Origin: Tsuneonella sediminis
Lineage (GTDB): Bacteria; Pseudomonadota; Alphaproteobacteria; Sphingomonadales; Sphingomonadaceae
Direction of reading: 5' to 3'
DNA length: 64,000 bases
Assembly (NCBI RefSeq): GCF_051912845.1
Contig: NZ_JBNCBU010000004.1
Span: forward strand, 1-64,000
In this document: one piece after another, positions 18,171 through 27,333 of the stretch
Position numbering within the stretch: position 1 is the stretch's first letter
Layout of the letters: each line of letters opens with the position of its first letter
Translations under genes and position numbers: made by a program
The notes under the pieces: generated by a model
The model's input: only the letters and a program-made list of their open reading frames with translations
What the model was told of the DNA's origin: nothing
Database searches by the model: none

Positions 18171-19699
18171 ACCCCGCAGCTCCGCGGTCCGACCAGGGCG
18201 ACATTGCCGCGCTCGCCAAGGGCGGCCGGACGAACTTCCTGGGCTTCCTCATTCGCCTCGCAGGGATGCTGCCATTCCTGTTCATCGCCGGCCGCCTATA
18301 CGGTGCGGCAGCGCTGGGACGCTACGCCTCGGCGCTGGTCGTGGTCGAGATCATCGGCCTCGTGTGCTCGATGGGCGAGAAGCGTGGCCTAGCGCAGCGA
18401 CTGACCGACGCGCCTGACGTCCATCCCGCCAACGTCGTGTTCGACGGTATGATCGTCGCCGTCCTTGCGGGGCTGGCTGCGGCGGCGTTCTTCTGGCTCG
18501 TGCCGGCGCCGATGTTCCCGAGCGGGCAGTACACCGACCTCGACCTTCTCATCGTGCTGGCGATCCCCGGCTACGCGCTGACCGAGATCGTACTGGCGGC
18601 GCAGGCCTATCGCTTCGACATCGGGACCACGGTGCGCGCGCGCTCGATCGTGTTGCCGTGGACCCTCTCGCTATCGGCGTTGGCGTTCTATTTCATCATT
18701 CCCGAATCGGGCCTTTCGATGGCCTATCTCGCGTCGATCTACGCGGGTCTGGCAACAGGCCTTTGGTCGTTCCTCAGGACCTATGGGCTGCCCCGGCATT
18801 GGCGTCCCGACCTCGGGACGATGAGCCGCCTGACCGTACGCGCGATGCCGCTGGCGACCGCTGACGCGATCGAGTGGGGCACGCGGCGGCTCGACATCTT
18901 CATCCTCGGCCTGTTCGCCGTGCCAAGCGCGGTGGGCGTGTATTACGTCGCCCAGCAGGTCGCCTCGTTGCCGCAGAAGCTCAAGACCAGTTTCGAGCCG
19001 ATCCTCGGCCCGGTCATCACCCGCAACCTCAAGGACAAGAACTACCCCGCCATCGCACGGCAGGTGTGCCAGGTCGGATTCTGGATCGTCGCCGCGCAGG
19101 CGGGTATCGCCCTCGCGCTCGGCATTCCCGGCGAAGCCGTGATGGGTCTTGTGGGCCCCAATTTCGTCGGGGGTACCGGCGCTCTCGCGTTCCTGCTGGC
19201 GGCCGAAGTTGTCGCCGCGACCGCCGTCGTGTCGGAGGCAGCGTTGATCTACGTTGCGCGGGTCAGGAACCTCGTCATCTCGGTCGCCACGATCGCGCTT
19301 CAGGGTTTGCTCACGGTTGCCGCGATGATCGCGATCGATCGGCTGGGTCTTGGCGAGAACTACAAGGCGGCGGCGGCCGCGGCCGCCCTGATGCTCGCGC
19401 TGGGCACCGCTTCGATCGTCAAGTCCCGCCTTCTGTCAGGCATCCTCGGTGAACGGATCAACAACTGGCGCTGGGCGCTGGTCTGGGCCGCAGCGCCCGC
19501 GATTCTCGTGGGTTGGGTCGCGGTGCGCCTCCCGGAGTGGGCCGAGCTCGCGTTCGGAATTCCCGCGATACTGCTCGCCTACGGCGCGGTAATCTGGCGT
19601 TACGGCTTTGGACCCGAGGACCGCGTGCTGTTCCGCCGCAACCTCGAACACCCGCCCGAATCCTCCGCAACTCCCAACACGAAGGATCTCCGCTCATGA
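18167..19699 (+). CDS. Polysaccharide/lipid flippase of the MATE-like (Wzx/MurJ) superfamily
   Basis: A 510-residue protein with about 12-14 hydrophobic segments, starting after a short polar N-terminus (GRTNFLGFLIRLAGML). Its layout matches oligosaccharide or polysaccharide biosynthesis flippases. Residues 215-300 carry the conserved loop of the family (RRLDIFILGLFAVPSAVGVY and a KLKTSFEPILGPV segment). It would move an undecaprenyl-linked glycan across the inner membrane; the cargo is unknown, and no glycosyltransferases lie nearby. The start is GTG, overlapping the gpsA TGA by GTGA. The stop overlaps the next gene (ATGA). Confidence 0.82.
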   Translation: MNPAAPRSDQGDIAALAKGGRTNFLGFLIRLAGMLPFLFIAGRLYGAAALGRYASALVVVEIIGLVCSMGEKRGLAQRLTDAPDVHPANVVFDGMIVAVLAGLAAAAFFWLVPAPMFPSGQYTDLDLLIVLAIPGYALTEIVLAAQAYRFDIGTTVRARSIVLPWTLSLSALAFYFIIPESGLSMAYLASIYAGLATGLWSFLRTYGLPRHWRPDLGTMSRLTVRAMPLATADAIEWGTRRLDIFILGLFAVPSAVGVYYVAQQVASLPQKLKTSFEPILGPVITRNLKDKNYPAIARQVCQVGFWIVAAQAGIALALGIPGEAVMGLVGPNFVGGTGALAFLLAAEVVAATAVVSEAALIYVARVRNLVISVATIALQGLLTVAAMIAIDRLGLGENYKAAAAAAALMLALGTASIVKSRLLSGILGERINNWRWALVWAAAPAILVGWVAVRLPEWAELAFGIPAILLAYGAVIWRYGFGPEDRVLFRRNLEHPPESSATPNTKDLRS

Positions 19700-20226
19700 A
19701 CGAATTCGTTTCCGCCAACTGGCCATTGATCGTGATCGGCGCGGTGATCGCGCTGGCCGTGCTGTGGTGGGTCCTGATGGCGACGCGCCGCACCCGGGTG
19801 GCTGTCGACCGCCGCGACACGCTCGACGAGGGCGCGGCGCGCGCCGCGCGAAACGAGGCGCTGATCGATGCCGCGCCAGCGGCGACGGGGTCGGCCGCAC
19901 CCATTCCGCCCGCGACGCCCGCGGCAGTGGGAGGCGCAGGCGTGGCGGTAGCGACCGCCGCCGAGGACGCGCAGATGGCCGCTGCCGAGGGCGACGACCT
20001 CACCCGGATCAAGGGACTGGGACCCAAGCTCGCCGCCACGCTCGGCGATCTCGGCGTGACCCGGTTCGCGCAGATCGCCGCGTGGAGCGATGCCGACATC
20101 GATCGCATCGACGCCCGGCTGGGCCGGTTCCAGGGACGCATACGGCGCGATTCCTGGGTCGAGCAGGCAAGGCTTCTCGCCGCCGGCGATGTCGACGCGT
20201 TCCAGCAGCGGTTCGGTGCCCGCTAG
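19696..20226 (+). CDS. Membrane-anchored helix-hairpin-helix protein
   Basis: A 176-residue protein. Residues 8-29 form one membrane helix (WPLIVIGAVIALAVLWWVLM). An Ala/Pro-rich linker spans about 55-95. The C-terminal 75 residues are a helix-hairpin-helix unit (LTRIKGLGPKLAATLGDLGV, then FAQIAAWSDADIDRID) of the kind also found at the end of NuoE-type and ribosomal L21-fused proteins in this group. HhH domains usually bind DNA non-specifically, but here the domain is tethered to the membrane. Its ATG overlaps the flippase stop, so the two are translated together. Confidence 0.72.
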   Translation: MNEFVSANWPLIVIGAVIALAVLWWVLMATRRTRVAVDRRDTLDEGAARAARNEALIDAAPAATGSAAPIPPATPAAVGGAGVAVATAAEDAQMAAAEGDDLTRIKGLGPKLAATLGDLGVTRFAQIAAWSDADIDRIDARLGRFQGRIRRDSWVEQARLLAAGDVDAFQQRFGAR

Positions 20227-20234
20227 TCGAGAGG

Positions 20235-20259
20235 GGAACCTTTCACCTTCGCATAAGTT
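20235..20259 (+). promoter_or_regulatory. Candidate EcfG (general stress sigma factor) promoter
   Basis: GGAAC (20235-20239), 16 bases, then AGTT (20256-20259). The alphaproteobacterial EcfG consensus is GGAAC-N16/17-CGTT, so only one -10 base differs. The element ends 38 bases before the ATG of the response-regulator gene, in the right direction, and just after the preceding gene's stop. Confidence 0.55.
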
Positions 20260-20297
20260 AATCTCCGTCGATTTCTATCTCACGCGGAGGTTAGCCC

Positions 20298-20654
20298 ATG
20301 TCCCAGCGCGTTCTTGTTGCCGAAGATGAGCTGATCATCGGATTCGACCTGCGCGATACGGTCGAGGAAGCGGGTTTCGAGGTCGAAGGGCCCTACGACA
20401 CGACGCAATCGGCAATAGACGCGATCGACCGGCGCAGGCCCGACCTTGCGATCCTCGACATCAAGCTCGAGGACGGCGAAGTATATCCCCTCGCCGAAAA
20501 GCTGATGGCAGCGAACGTGCCGGTGATCTTTCACTCCGGCAACGTCGGGCCGGACGAGGTATCGGAGCGGTTCCCCAAGGCTCTGGCTCTGGCCAAGCCG
20601 TGCCCTCCCGACCGGATTATCGCAACCATGCAGGAAGCTCTCGCCGCCGCCTGA
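20298..20654 (+). CDS. Single-domain response regulator
   Basis: A 118-residue receiver domain with no output domain. The acidic pocket (Glu9, Asp10), phosphorylation site Asp54 (LAILDIKL), switch Ser80 (IFHSGN) and Lys100 (AKP) are all present, so it should be phosphorylated. Such proteins work by phosphotransfer or protein binding. It lacks the FATGY motif of the SdrG-type stress regulators. No histidine kinase is nearby. A strong GGAGG site (20286-20290) precedes the ATG, and a candidate EcfG promoter lies upstream, suggesting stress control. Confidence 0.88.
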   Translation: MSQRVLVAEDELIIGFDLRDTVEEAGFEVEGPYDTTQSAIDAIDRRRPDLAILDIKLEDGEVYPLAEKLMAANVPVIFHSGNVGPDEVSERFPKALALAKPCPPDRIIATMQEALAAA

Positions 20655-20656
20655 CG

Positions 20657-20682
20657 GCAAGCCGCGCGAAGGGCGGGCTTGC
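20657..20682. terminator. GC-rich hairpin after the response regulator
   Basis: GCAAGCC (20657-20663) pairs with GGCTTGC (20676-20682) around a 12-base loop, right after the response-regulator stop codon. No T-run follows, so intrinsic termination is uncertain. It overlaps the region just upstream of gcdH (ATG 20715). Confidence 0.35.
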
Positions 20683-20714
20683 GTAGCGCGCGTGTCGCTG
20701 CGAAGGCAGCGGGC

Positions 20715-21890
<1,176 letters not shown>

Positions 21891-21949
21891 CGCAGCGGCC
21901 CCCGATCCGCGGGGTTGGTTTCGCGTGCAACCGGCCGTAGGGAGAGGCC

Positions 21950-22591
21950 ATGCGGCTCCACGCCTATTTTCGCAGTTCGACCAGCTACCGGCTGCGCATC
22001 GCGCTCAACCTCAAGGGGCTCGACTACCAGATCGAGCCGGTCAACCTGCTCAAGTCCGAGCAGCGCGACGAAGCCTACCGCGCGCGCAACCCGTTCGCCG
22101 GCGTACCGATGCTCGAGGCGGGCGGCCGCGACCGCGCGCAGTCGCTGGCAATCATCGAATGGTTGGACGAGGCCTATGCGGACCGGCCCCTGCTTCCCCC
22201 CGACGTCGAGGACCGCTTCACCGTACGCGAGCTCGCCTACGGCATCGCCAGCGAAATTCACGCCGTCAACAACCTGCCGGTTCTGAAGTACCTGAAGGAC
22301 CCCCTCGGCCATTCGCAGGAAGAGATCGACGCGTGGTATCGCCACTGGCTGGCCAAGACGTTCGTTCCTGTCGAGCAGCGGCTCGACCAGATCGGAACGG
22401 GGCAATTCCTCCTCGATGCCCCGGGACTCTTCGAAGTCGTCCTGATCCCCCAGATGTACAACGCGCGCCGGTTCGAGTTCGACTTCACCGACTTTCCGCG
22501 AATGACTGCGATCGAAGCCGCGTGCCTTCCCCTGCCCGCGTTTGTGCGGGCCCATCCCGACAACCAGCCAGACACCCCCAAGGAAAGCTGA
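21950..22591 (+). CDS. maiA: Maleylacetoacetate isomerase (zeta-class GST)
   Basis: A 213-residue glutathione-dependent isomerase that turns maleylacetoacetate into fumarylacetoacetate in tyrosine/homogentisate breakdown. The zeta-class signature SSTSYRLRIALNLKG at residues 9-23 carries the catalytic Ser. NPFAGVPMLE and QSLAIIEWLDE complete the thioredoxin-fold half. It stands 7 bases before fahA, the next enzyme of the pathway. Upstream steps (hppD, hmgA) are not in the window. Confidence 0.93.
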   Translation: MRLHAYFRSSTSYRLRIALNLKGLDYQIEPVNLLKSEQRDEAYRARNPFAGVPMLEAGGRDRAQSLAIIEWLDEAYADRPLLPPDVEDRFTVRELAYGIASEIHAVNNLPVLKYLKDPLGHSQEEIDAWYRHWLAKTFVPVEQRLDQIGTGQFLLDAPGLFEVVLIPQMYNARRFEFDFTDFPRMTAIEAACLPLPAFVRAHPDNQPDTPKES

Positions 22592-22598
22592 TCCGACC

Positions 22599-23606
22599 AT
22601 GAAACTCGCCAGCCTCAAGCACGGCCGCGACGGCAAGCTCGTCGTCGTATCGAAGGACCTCACCCGCTACTGCGCGGCCGACAACATCGTGCCCACGATG
22701 CAGGCCGCGCTCGACGACTGGGAGCGGGTGGCGCCGCACCTCGAAGCGCTTTACCGCGATGTCGAGCACCAGGCCGTCCCCTGCCAGCGGTTCCATGAAC
22801 ACGATGCGGCCTCGCCGCTCCCGCGCGCATTCCAGTGGGCCGACGGCAGCGCCTACATCAACCACGTCGAACTCGTCCGGAAGGCGCGCGGTGCCGAAGT
22901 GCCCGAGAGCTTCTATCACGACCCCCTGATGTACCAGGGCGGCAGCGACGGCTTCCTCGCCCCCCGCGATCCGATCCCGCTCAAGGACACGGCATGGGGC
23001 TGCGACATGGAGGGCGAGATCGCGTGCATCGTCGACGACGTCCCGATGGGCGTATCGAGCGAGGAAGCCGCGGGTCACATCAAGTTGCTGATGCTGGTCA
23101 ACGACGTATCGCTGCGCGGCCTGATTCCGGACGAGCTGGCCAAGGGTTTCGGATTCTTCCAGTCAAAGCCGGCGAGCGCGTTCTCTCCAGTCGCCGTGAC
23201 GCCCGACGAACTGGGTGATGCGTGGTCGAACAGCCTCATTCACCTGCCGCTGATGGTCGATTACAACGGCGAGCCGTTCGGCCGCGCCAACGCCGCGCAG
23301 GAAGCGACTTTCACCCTCGCCGACCTCGTCGCACACGCGGCGAAGACCCGCGACCTGTGTGCCGGGACGATCATCGGATCGGGCACGGTCAGCAACAAGG
23401 GCGCCGATGGTGGCGCGGGCAAGCCGGTCAGCGAGGGTGGTGCCGGCTACTCGTGCATCGCGGAAATCCGCATGATCGAGACGATCGCCGGCGGGCAGCC
23501 CAAGACGCGCTTCATGCAGCCGGGTGACACCGTCTCGATCGAGATGCGCGATGCCGGGGGCCATTCGGTGTTCGGCAAGATCGAACAGGAAGTCGTCGCC
23601 GCCTGA
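22599..23606 (+). CDS. fahA: Fumarylacetoacetate hydrolase family protein
   Basis: A 335-residue FAH-fold hydrolase that would split fumarylacetoacetate to fumarate and acetoacetate. Residues GCDMEGEIACIVDD hold metal-binding acidic residues, and GSGTVSNKGADGG is the conserved C-terminal motif. It is of the shorter bacterial type. Its place directly after maiA makes the homogentisate pathway role firm. ATG 22599 follows AAGGAAAG; the reading from 22542 runs over the end of maiA and is rejected. Confidence 0.9.
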   Translation: MKLASLKHGRDGKLVVVSKDLTRYCAADNIVPTMQAALDDWERVAPHLEALYRDVEHQAVPCQRFHEHDAASPLPRAFQWADGSAYINHVELVRKARGAEVPESFYHDPLMYQGGSDGFLAPRDPIPLKDTAWGCDMEGEIACIVDDVPMGVSSEEAAGHIKLLMLVNDVSLRGLIPDELAKGFGFFQSKPASAFSPVAVTPDELGDAWSNSLIHLPLMVDYNGEPFGRANAAQEATFTLADLVAHAAKTRDLCAGTIIGSGTVSNKGADGGAGKPVSEGGAGYSCIAEIRMIETIAGGQPKTRFMQPGDTVSIEMRDAGGHSVFGKIEQEVVAA

Positions 23607-23655
23607 CGCTCCAAGGCGGCGCTTGCATCGCGAAGTTTTCGAACACATGGTATCT

Positions 23656-23667
23656 CCCTTGCAAGGG
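23656..23667. promoter_or_regulatory. 12-bp perfect palindrome at the SDR ribosome-binding site
   Basis: CCCTTGCAAGGG reads the same on both strands and is followed by GGAGAG, 11 bases before the SDR ATG. Folding would mask the ribosome-binding site, or a repressor could bind it. Short palindromes of this size also occur by chance in GC-rich DNA. Confidence 0.25.
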
Positions 23668-23678
23668 GAGAGACAAGC

Positions 23679-24446
23679 ATGGCCGATCCGTTCGATCTAT
23701 CCGGCAAAGTCGCCGTCGTAACCGGTTCGTCCCGCGGCATAGGCCGGTCGATCGCCGAGCACCTCGCCCGGCGCGGCGCAAGGGTCGTCATCTCGAGCCG
23801 CAAGCAGGACGCCTGCGAAGACGTGGCCCGGGCGATCAACGACGAATGCGGCAACGGATCGGCGATGGCCATCGCCGCGAGCATCTCTTCGAAGGACGCC
23901 CTCCGGCAACTTGTCGAGCGGACCCGCGAAGCGTTCGGCCCGGTCGACATCCTGGTCTGCAACGCGGCCTCGAACCCGCATTACGGGTCGCTCGACACGA
24001 TCGAGGACGGGATGTTCGAGAAGACGCTGGCGAACAATGTCCTGTCCAACCACTGGCTGATCCAGATGGTCCTGCCCGACATGCGCGCGAAGAAAGACGG
24101 CGCGATCGTAGTCGTCAGTTCGATCGGAGGCTTGCGCGGCTCGACCGTGCTTGGCGCCTACACCATTTCCAAGGCCGCCGACATCCAGCTCGTGCGCAAC
24201 TACGCGGTCGAGAACGGCAGGCACGGCATCCGCGTCAACGGCATCGCGCCCGGCCTGGTCAGAACAGATTTCGCTCGTGCGCTCTACGAGAATCCCGAGG
24301 CGGAAAAAGCCGCCGTCGCGCGCACGCCGATGGGCCGACTGGGGGAACCCGACGATATCGCCGGCCTGGCGGTCTTCCTCTCGAGTCCCGCGGCCAGCTG
24401 GATGACCGGGCAGACGGTGGTGGTGGACGGCGGGACCACCGTCTGA
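23679..24446 (+). CDS. Short-chain dehydrogenase/reductase
   Basis: A 255-residue classical SDR. The cofactor motif GSSRGIGRSIAE lies near residue 16, a VSS strand with Ser near 145, and the catalytic YTISK (Tyr about 160, Lys about 164). The C-terminal SWMTGQTVVVDGG is typical of FabG-like and DHRS4-like members. It probably oxidises or reduces an alcohol/ketone. It opens a run of same-strand genes for acyl-CoA breakdown, so a hydroxyacyl or cyclic alcohol substrate is plausible. Confidence 0.85.
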   Translation: MADPFDLSGKVAVVTGSSRGIGRSIAEHLARRGARVVISSRKQDACEDVARAINDECGNGSAMAIAASISSKDALRQLVERTREAFGPVDILVCNAASNPHYGSLDTIEDGMFEKTLANNVLSNHWLIQMVLPDMRAKKDGAIVVVSSIGGLRGSTVLGAYTISKAADIQLVRNYAVENGRHGIRVNGIAPGLVRTDFARALYENPEAEKAAVARTPMGRLGEPDDIAGLAVFLSSPAASWMTGQTVVVDGGTTV

Positions 24447-24466
24447 GTCTTGTCGCCTTTCCAAAA

Positions 24467-24495
24467 ACGGGTATGCTCGAATCGGCGAGACCCGT
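24467..24495. repeat. Inverted repeat between SDR and acyl-CoA dehydrogenase genes
   Basis: ACGGGT (24467-24472) and ACCCGT (24490-24495) form the outer arms; CTCG (24476-24479) and CGAG (24486-24489) extend the stem after a 3-base bulge. It lies 27 bases before the next ATG and has no T-run. It could be an mRNA-processing or regulatory hairpin. Confidence 0.3.
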
Positions 24496-24522
24496 TAAGG
24501 CGTCCGCGCGGGAGGGACACCG

Positions 24523-25830
24523 ATGGCGTGGGATTTCGAGACCGACCCCGATTTCCAGGCAAAACTCGACTGGATGGCCGAATTCATCGACGAGAAGGTC
24601 GAGCCGCTCGGCCATCTCGGGATTCATCCCTATGACGTGAAGAACCCGCGCCGCAACGCGCTCGTGCGCCCGCTGCAGCAGGAGGTCAGGGAAAAGGGCC
24701 TGTGGGCCTGTCACCTCGGCCCGGACCTGGGCGGACAGGGGTACGGCCAGGTCAAGCTCGGTCTCATGAACGAACTGATCGGGGGGGCGGCCTTCGCGCC
24801 GATCGTATTCGGTTGCCAGGCGCCCGACACCGGCAACGCCGAGATCATCGCGCACTACGGCACGCCCGAGCAGAAGGAGCAATATCTCCAGCCGCTGCTC
24901 GACAACCGGATCGTCAGCGCGTTCTCCATGACCGAACCGCAGGGCGGGTCGGACCCGACGAATTTCGTCACCCGCGCGACACAGGACGGCAACCACTGGA
25001 AGATTAACGGCGAGAAGTGGTTCTCGACCAACGGCAAATGGGCCGACTTCCTGATCGTCATGGCGGTGACCGATCCCGAGGCGCCGCGGCACGAGCGGAT
25101 GAGCATGTTTATCGTTCCCGTGGACACCCCCGGCGTCGAGATCGTCCGTAACGTCGGCGTCTACGGGCAAGCGGACGGAAGCGAGAGCTACGTCCGCTAT
25201 ACCGACGTGCGCGTCCCCGCCGACCACCTGCTCGGAAAGCGCGGCGGGGCCTTCGCCATCTCGCAGACGCGGCTGGGCGGCGGGCGCGTTCACCACGCGA
25301 TGCGCACGGTGGGCAACTGTCGCAAACTGCTCGAAGGGATGAGCCGCCGCGCGGTCAGCCGCACCACGCGCACGGGTACCCTGGCGGATTTCCAGGCCGT
25401 CCAGTTCGACATTGCCGACAGCTACATCGAACTCGAGCAGTTCAAGCTGTTCGTGCTCAAGACCGCGTGGGCGATCGACAAGCACAACGACTATCGCAAG
25501 GTCCGCAAGGACATCGCCGCGATCAAGGCACTGATGCCCAAGGTTTACGCCGACATCGCCAAACGTTGCATCCACATTCACGGCTCGCTCGGCGTGTCGA
25601 ACGAGATGCCGTTCGTCGGCGGGCTGATCGCGGCGATGGTCATGGGCATCGCCGACGGTCCGACCGAGGTGCACAAGGTGACCGTGGCGAAGCAGCACCT
25701 CAAGGCGTACCGCGACGTCAAGGACCCCGTCTTTCCGGACTACTCGCTGCTCAGCCGCCGGGCTCTTGCGCAGGAGCTTTACCCCGATCCGGTGGGCGAG
25801 ATCGCCGATGCGGCGGAGGCGGTCGCTTGA
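24523..25830 (+). CDS. Acyl-CoA dehydrogenase, ACAD10/11-like
   Basis: A 435-residue flavoprotein of the acyl-CoA dehydrogenase family. N-terminal helical domain (about 1-125), the middle beta domain with FSMTEPQGGSDPTNF and WKINGEKWFSTNG, and a C-terminal helical domain ending in ADGPTEVHKVTVAK. That last motif replaces the usual YEGT/YGGT and is typical of the ACAD10/11-like branch, which includes enzymes for long, branched or modified acyl-CoAs. The substrate is unknown. Its stop overlaps the TTG start of the transporter. Confidence 0.88.
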   Translation: MAWDFETDPDFQAKLDWMAEFIDEKVEPLGHLGIHPYDVKNPRRNALVRPLQQEVREKGLWACHLGPDLGGQGYGQVKLGLMNELIGGAAFAPIVFGCQAPDTGNAEIIAHYGTPEQKEQYLQPLLDNRIVSAFSMTEPQGGSDPTNFVTRATQDGNHWKINGEKWFSTNGKWADFLIVMAVTDPEAPRHERMSMFIVPVDTPGVEIVRNVGVYGQADGSESYVRYTDVRVPADHLLGKRGGAFAISQTRLGGGRVHHAMRTVGNCRKLLEGMSRRAVSRTTRTGTLADFQAVQFDIADSYIELEQFKLFVLKTAWAIDKHNDYRKVRKDIAAIKALMPKVYADIAKRCIHIHGSLGVSNEMPFVGGLIAAMVMGIADGPTEVHKVTVAKQHLKAYRDVKDPVFPDYSLLSRRALAQELYPDPVGEIADAAEAVA

Positions 25831-27317
25831 TCCCGCCCGACGCGCCCAAGCTCGGCCTCGGCACGCGCATCGGCTACGGCGCCGGGTCGATGGCCAACGG
25901 CATCAAGTCGGCCGCGTTCTCGAGCTACCTGATGCTGTATTTCAATCAGGTAGTGGGCGTGCCGGCCGCGATCGTCGGCACCGCACTCGCCATGACCCTG
26001 CTGGTCGATGCCGTCGTCGACCCGTTTCTGGGCCGGTGGGCCGACGTCACCCGGTCGCGGTGGGGTCGGCGGCACCCGTTCATGTACGCGGCCGCGCTGC
26101 CGACGACTGTATTCTTCTTCCTTACATGGTTTCCGCCCGACGGGCTCAGCCATGTCCAGCTGGGCTGGTGGATCTTCGGACTCGCCGCAGCGACCCGCGC
26201 CTCGATCAGCGCCTTCGAGATCAACGCCGCGGCGATGAATCCGGAACTTACTCCGGTCTATACCGAGCGCACGAGGCTGTTTTCGCTGCGCTACTGGTTC
26301 GGATATGCCGGTGCCTATGGCTTCACCTCGTTCAGCCTGGCGTTCATTTTCGTCGAGAGCGAGGCCTTCCCGCGAGGCCAGCTCAACCCGGAAAGCTACG
26401 TCGGCTTCGCCTCACTCGGCGCCGCGCTGATCTTCGTGGCGATCGTCGTGTGCGCCGCTTCCACCCACAACCGGATTCCCTATATGCGGCAGGCGGCCGG
26501 ACAGGCGGGCGATCCGCGAATGCCGCTATCGCAGCATCTGCGCGAAATGTTCGCGGCGTTCCGCAACCGGGGCTTCCTGGCGATCTTCGGCTTCGGCGTG
26601 TTCAAATACACGGCGATCGGGCTCTACAGCGCCACGACCCTTTATTTCGGCACCTACCTCTTCAAGCTCAATACGGCCCAGTTGGCCCTTCTCACGCTAG
26701 ACAGCTTCGTCGCCGCCACGCTCGCCGCACCGCTCGCTCCGGTCATGTCTAACTGGCTCGGCAAGCGCGCCAGCTCGATGATCTTCGCAGTGCTCGGGGT
26801 CTCGATCGGCCTGACCCCGCTGCTCCTTTCGTATCTCGACCTGTTCTTCGTTCCGGGCGACGCGCTCCTGGTCCCGGTCCTGTTCCTGATCGGCGCGGTC
26901 TACGGGTCGATGGTCGCCATCTCGCTGATCAACACCAGCTCGATGCTCGCCGACGTCGTGGAGGACAGCGAGGTCGAGACGGGCACCCATTCGGCGGGCA
27001 CGTTCTTTTCCGCGTCCAGCTTCATGCAGCAGTGTTCGAACGCGCTCGGGATCTTTGCCGCAGGACAGGTGCTCGCCGCATCGTCGTTTCCGGAAAAGGC
27101 CGATCCGGCGACGCTCGATCCCGCAGTGGTCGACAGTCTCCTGATCCACTATATCCCGACGTCGATCGGTCTGTGGACGATCGGCGCACTGATCCTGATG
27201 TTCTACCCGATCACGCGCGCCCGCCACGAGCGCAACGTGGAAATCCTGCGCGCCCGCGAGGCCGAGGCGCGCGAACAGCAGCAGCGCGACGCCCCGCTGG
27301 GCGCCCCGGCGCGATGA
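25827..27317 (+). CDS. MFS transporter of the glycoside-pentoside-hexuronide:cation symporter type
   Basis: A 496-residue protein with about 12 membrane segments. The loop signature DPFLGRWADVTRSRWGRRHP between TM2 and TM3 is the GPH/MelB-family pattern. Classical members import sugars with Na+ or H+, but this gene lies between acyl-CoA dehydrogenase genes, so a carboxylic acid or glycoside of the locus substrate is as likely. The start is TTG 25827, with GGAGG at 25814-25819 and a TTGA overlap with the upstream stop. Confidence 0.82.
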   Translation: MIPPDAPKLGLGTRIGYGAGSMANGIKSAAFSSYLMLYFNQVVGVPAAIVGTALAMTLLVDAVVDPFLGRWADVTRSRWGRRHPFMYAAALPTTVFFFLTWFPPDGLSHVQLGWWIFGLAAATRASISAFEINAAAMNPELTPVYTERTRLFSLRYWFGYAGAYGFTSFSLAFIFVESEAFPRGQLNPESYVGFASLGAALIFVAIVVCAASTHNRIPYMRQAAGQAGDPRMPLSQHLREMFAAFRNRGFLAIFGFGVFKYTAIGLYSATTLYFGTYLFKLNTAQLALLTLDSFVAATLAAPLAPVMSNWLGKRASSMIFAVLGVSIGLTPLLLSYLDLFFVPGDALLVPVLFLIGAVYGSMVAISLINTSSMLADVVEDSEVETGTHSAGTFFSASSFMQQCSNALGIFAAGQVLAASSFPEKADPATLDPAVVDSLLIHYIPTSIGLWTIGALILMFYPITRARHERNVEILRAREAEAREQQQRDAPLGAPAR

Positions 27318-27333
27318 ACCACTGAGGAGAAAG

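Noticed and set aside
23656..23667. Palindrome CCCTTGCAAGGG as a firm operator
   Set aside because: Listed only as a weak feature: it overlaps the ribosome-binding site, has no second copy seen by eye, and no regulator is linked to it.
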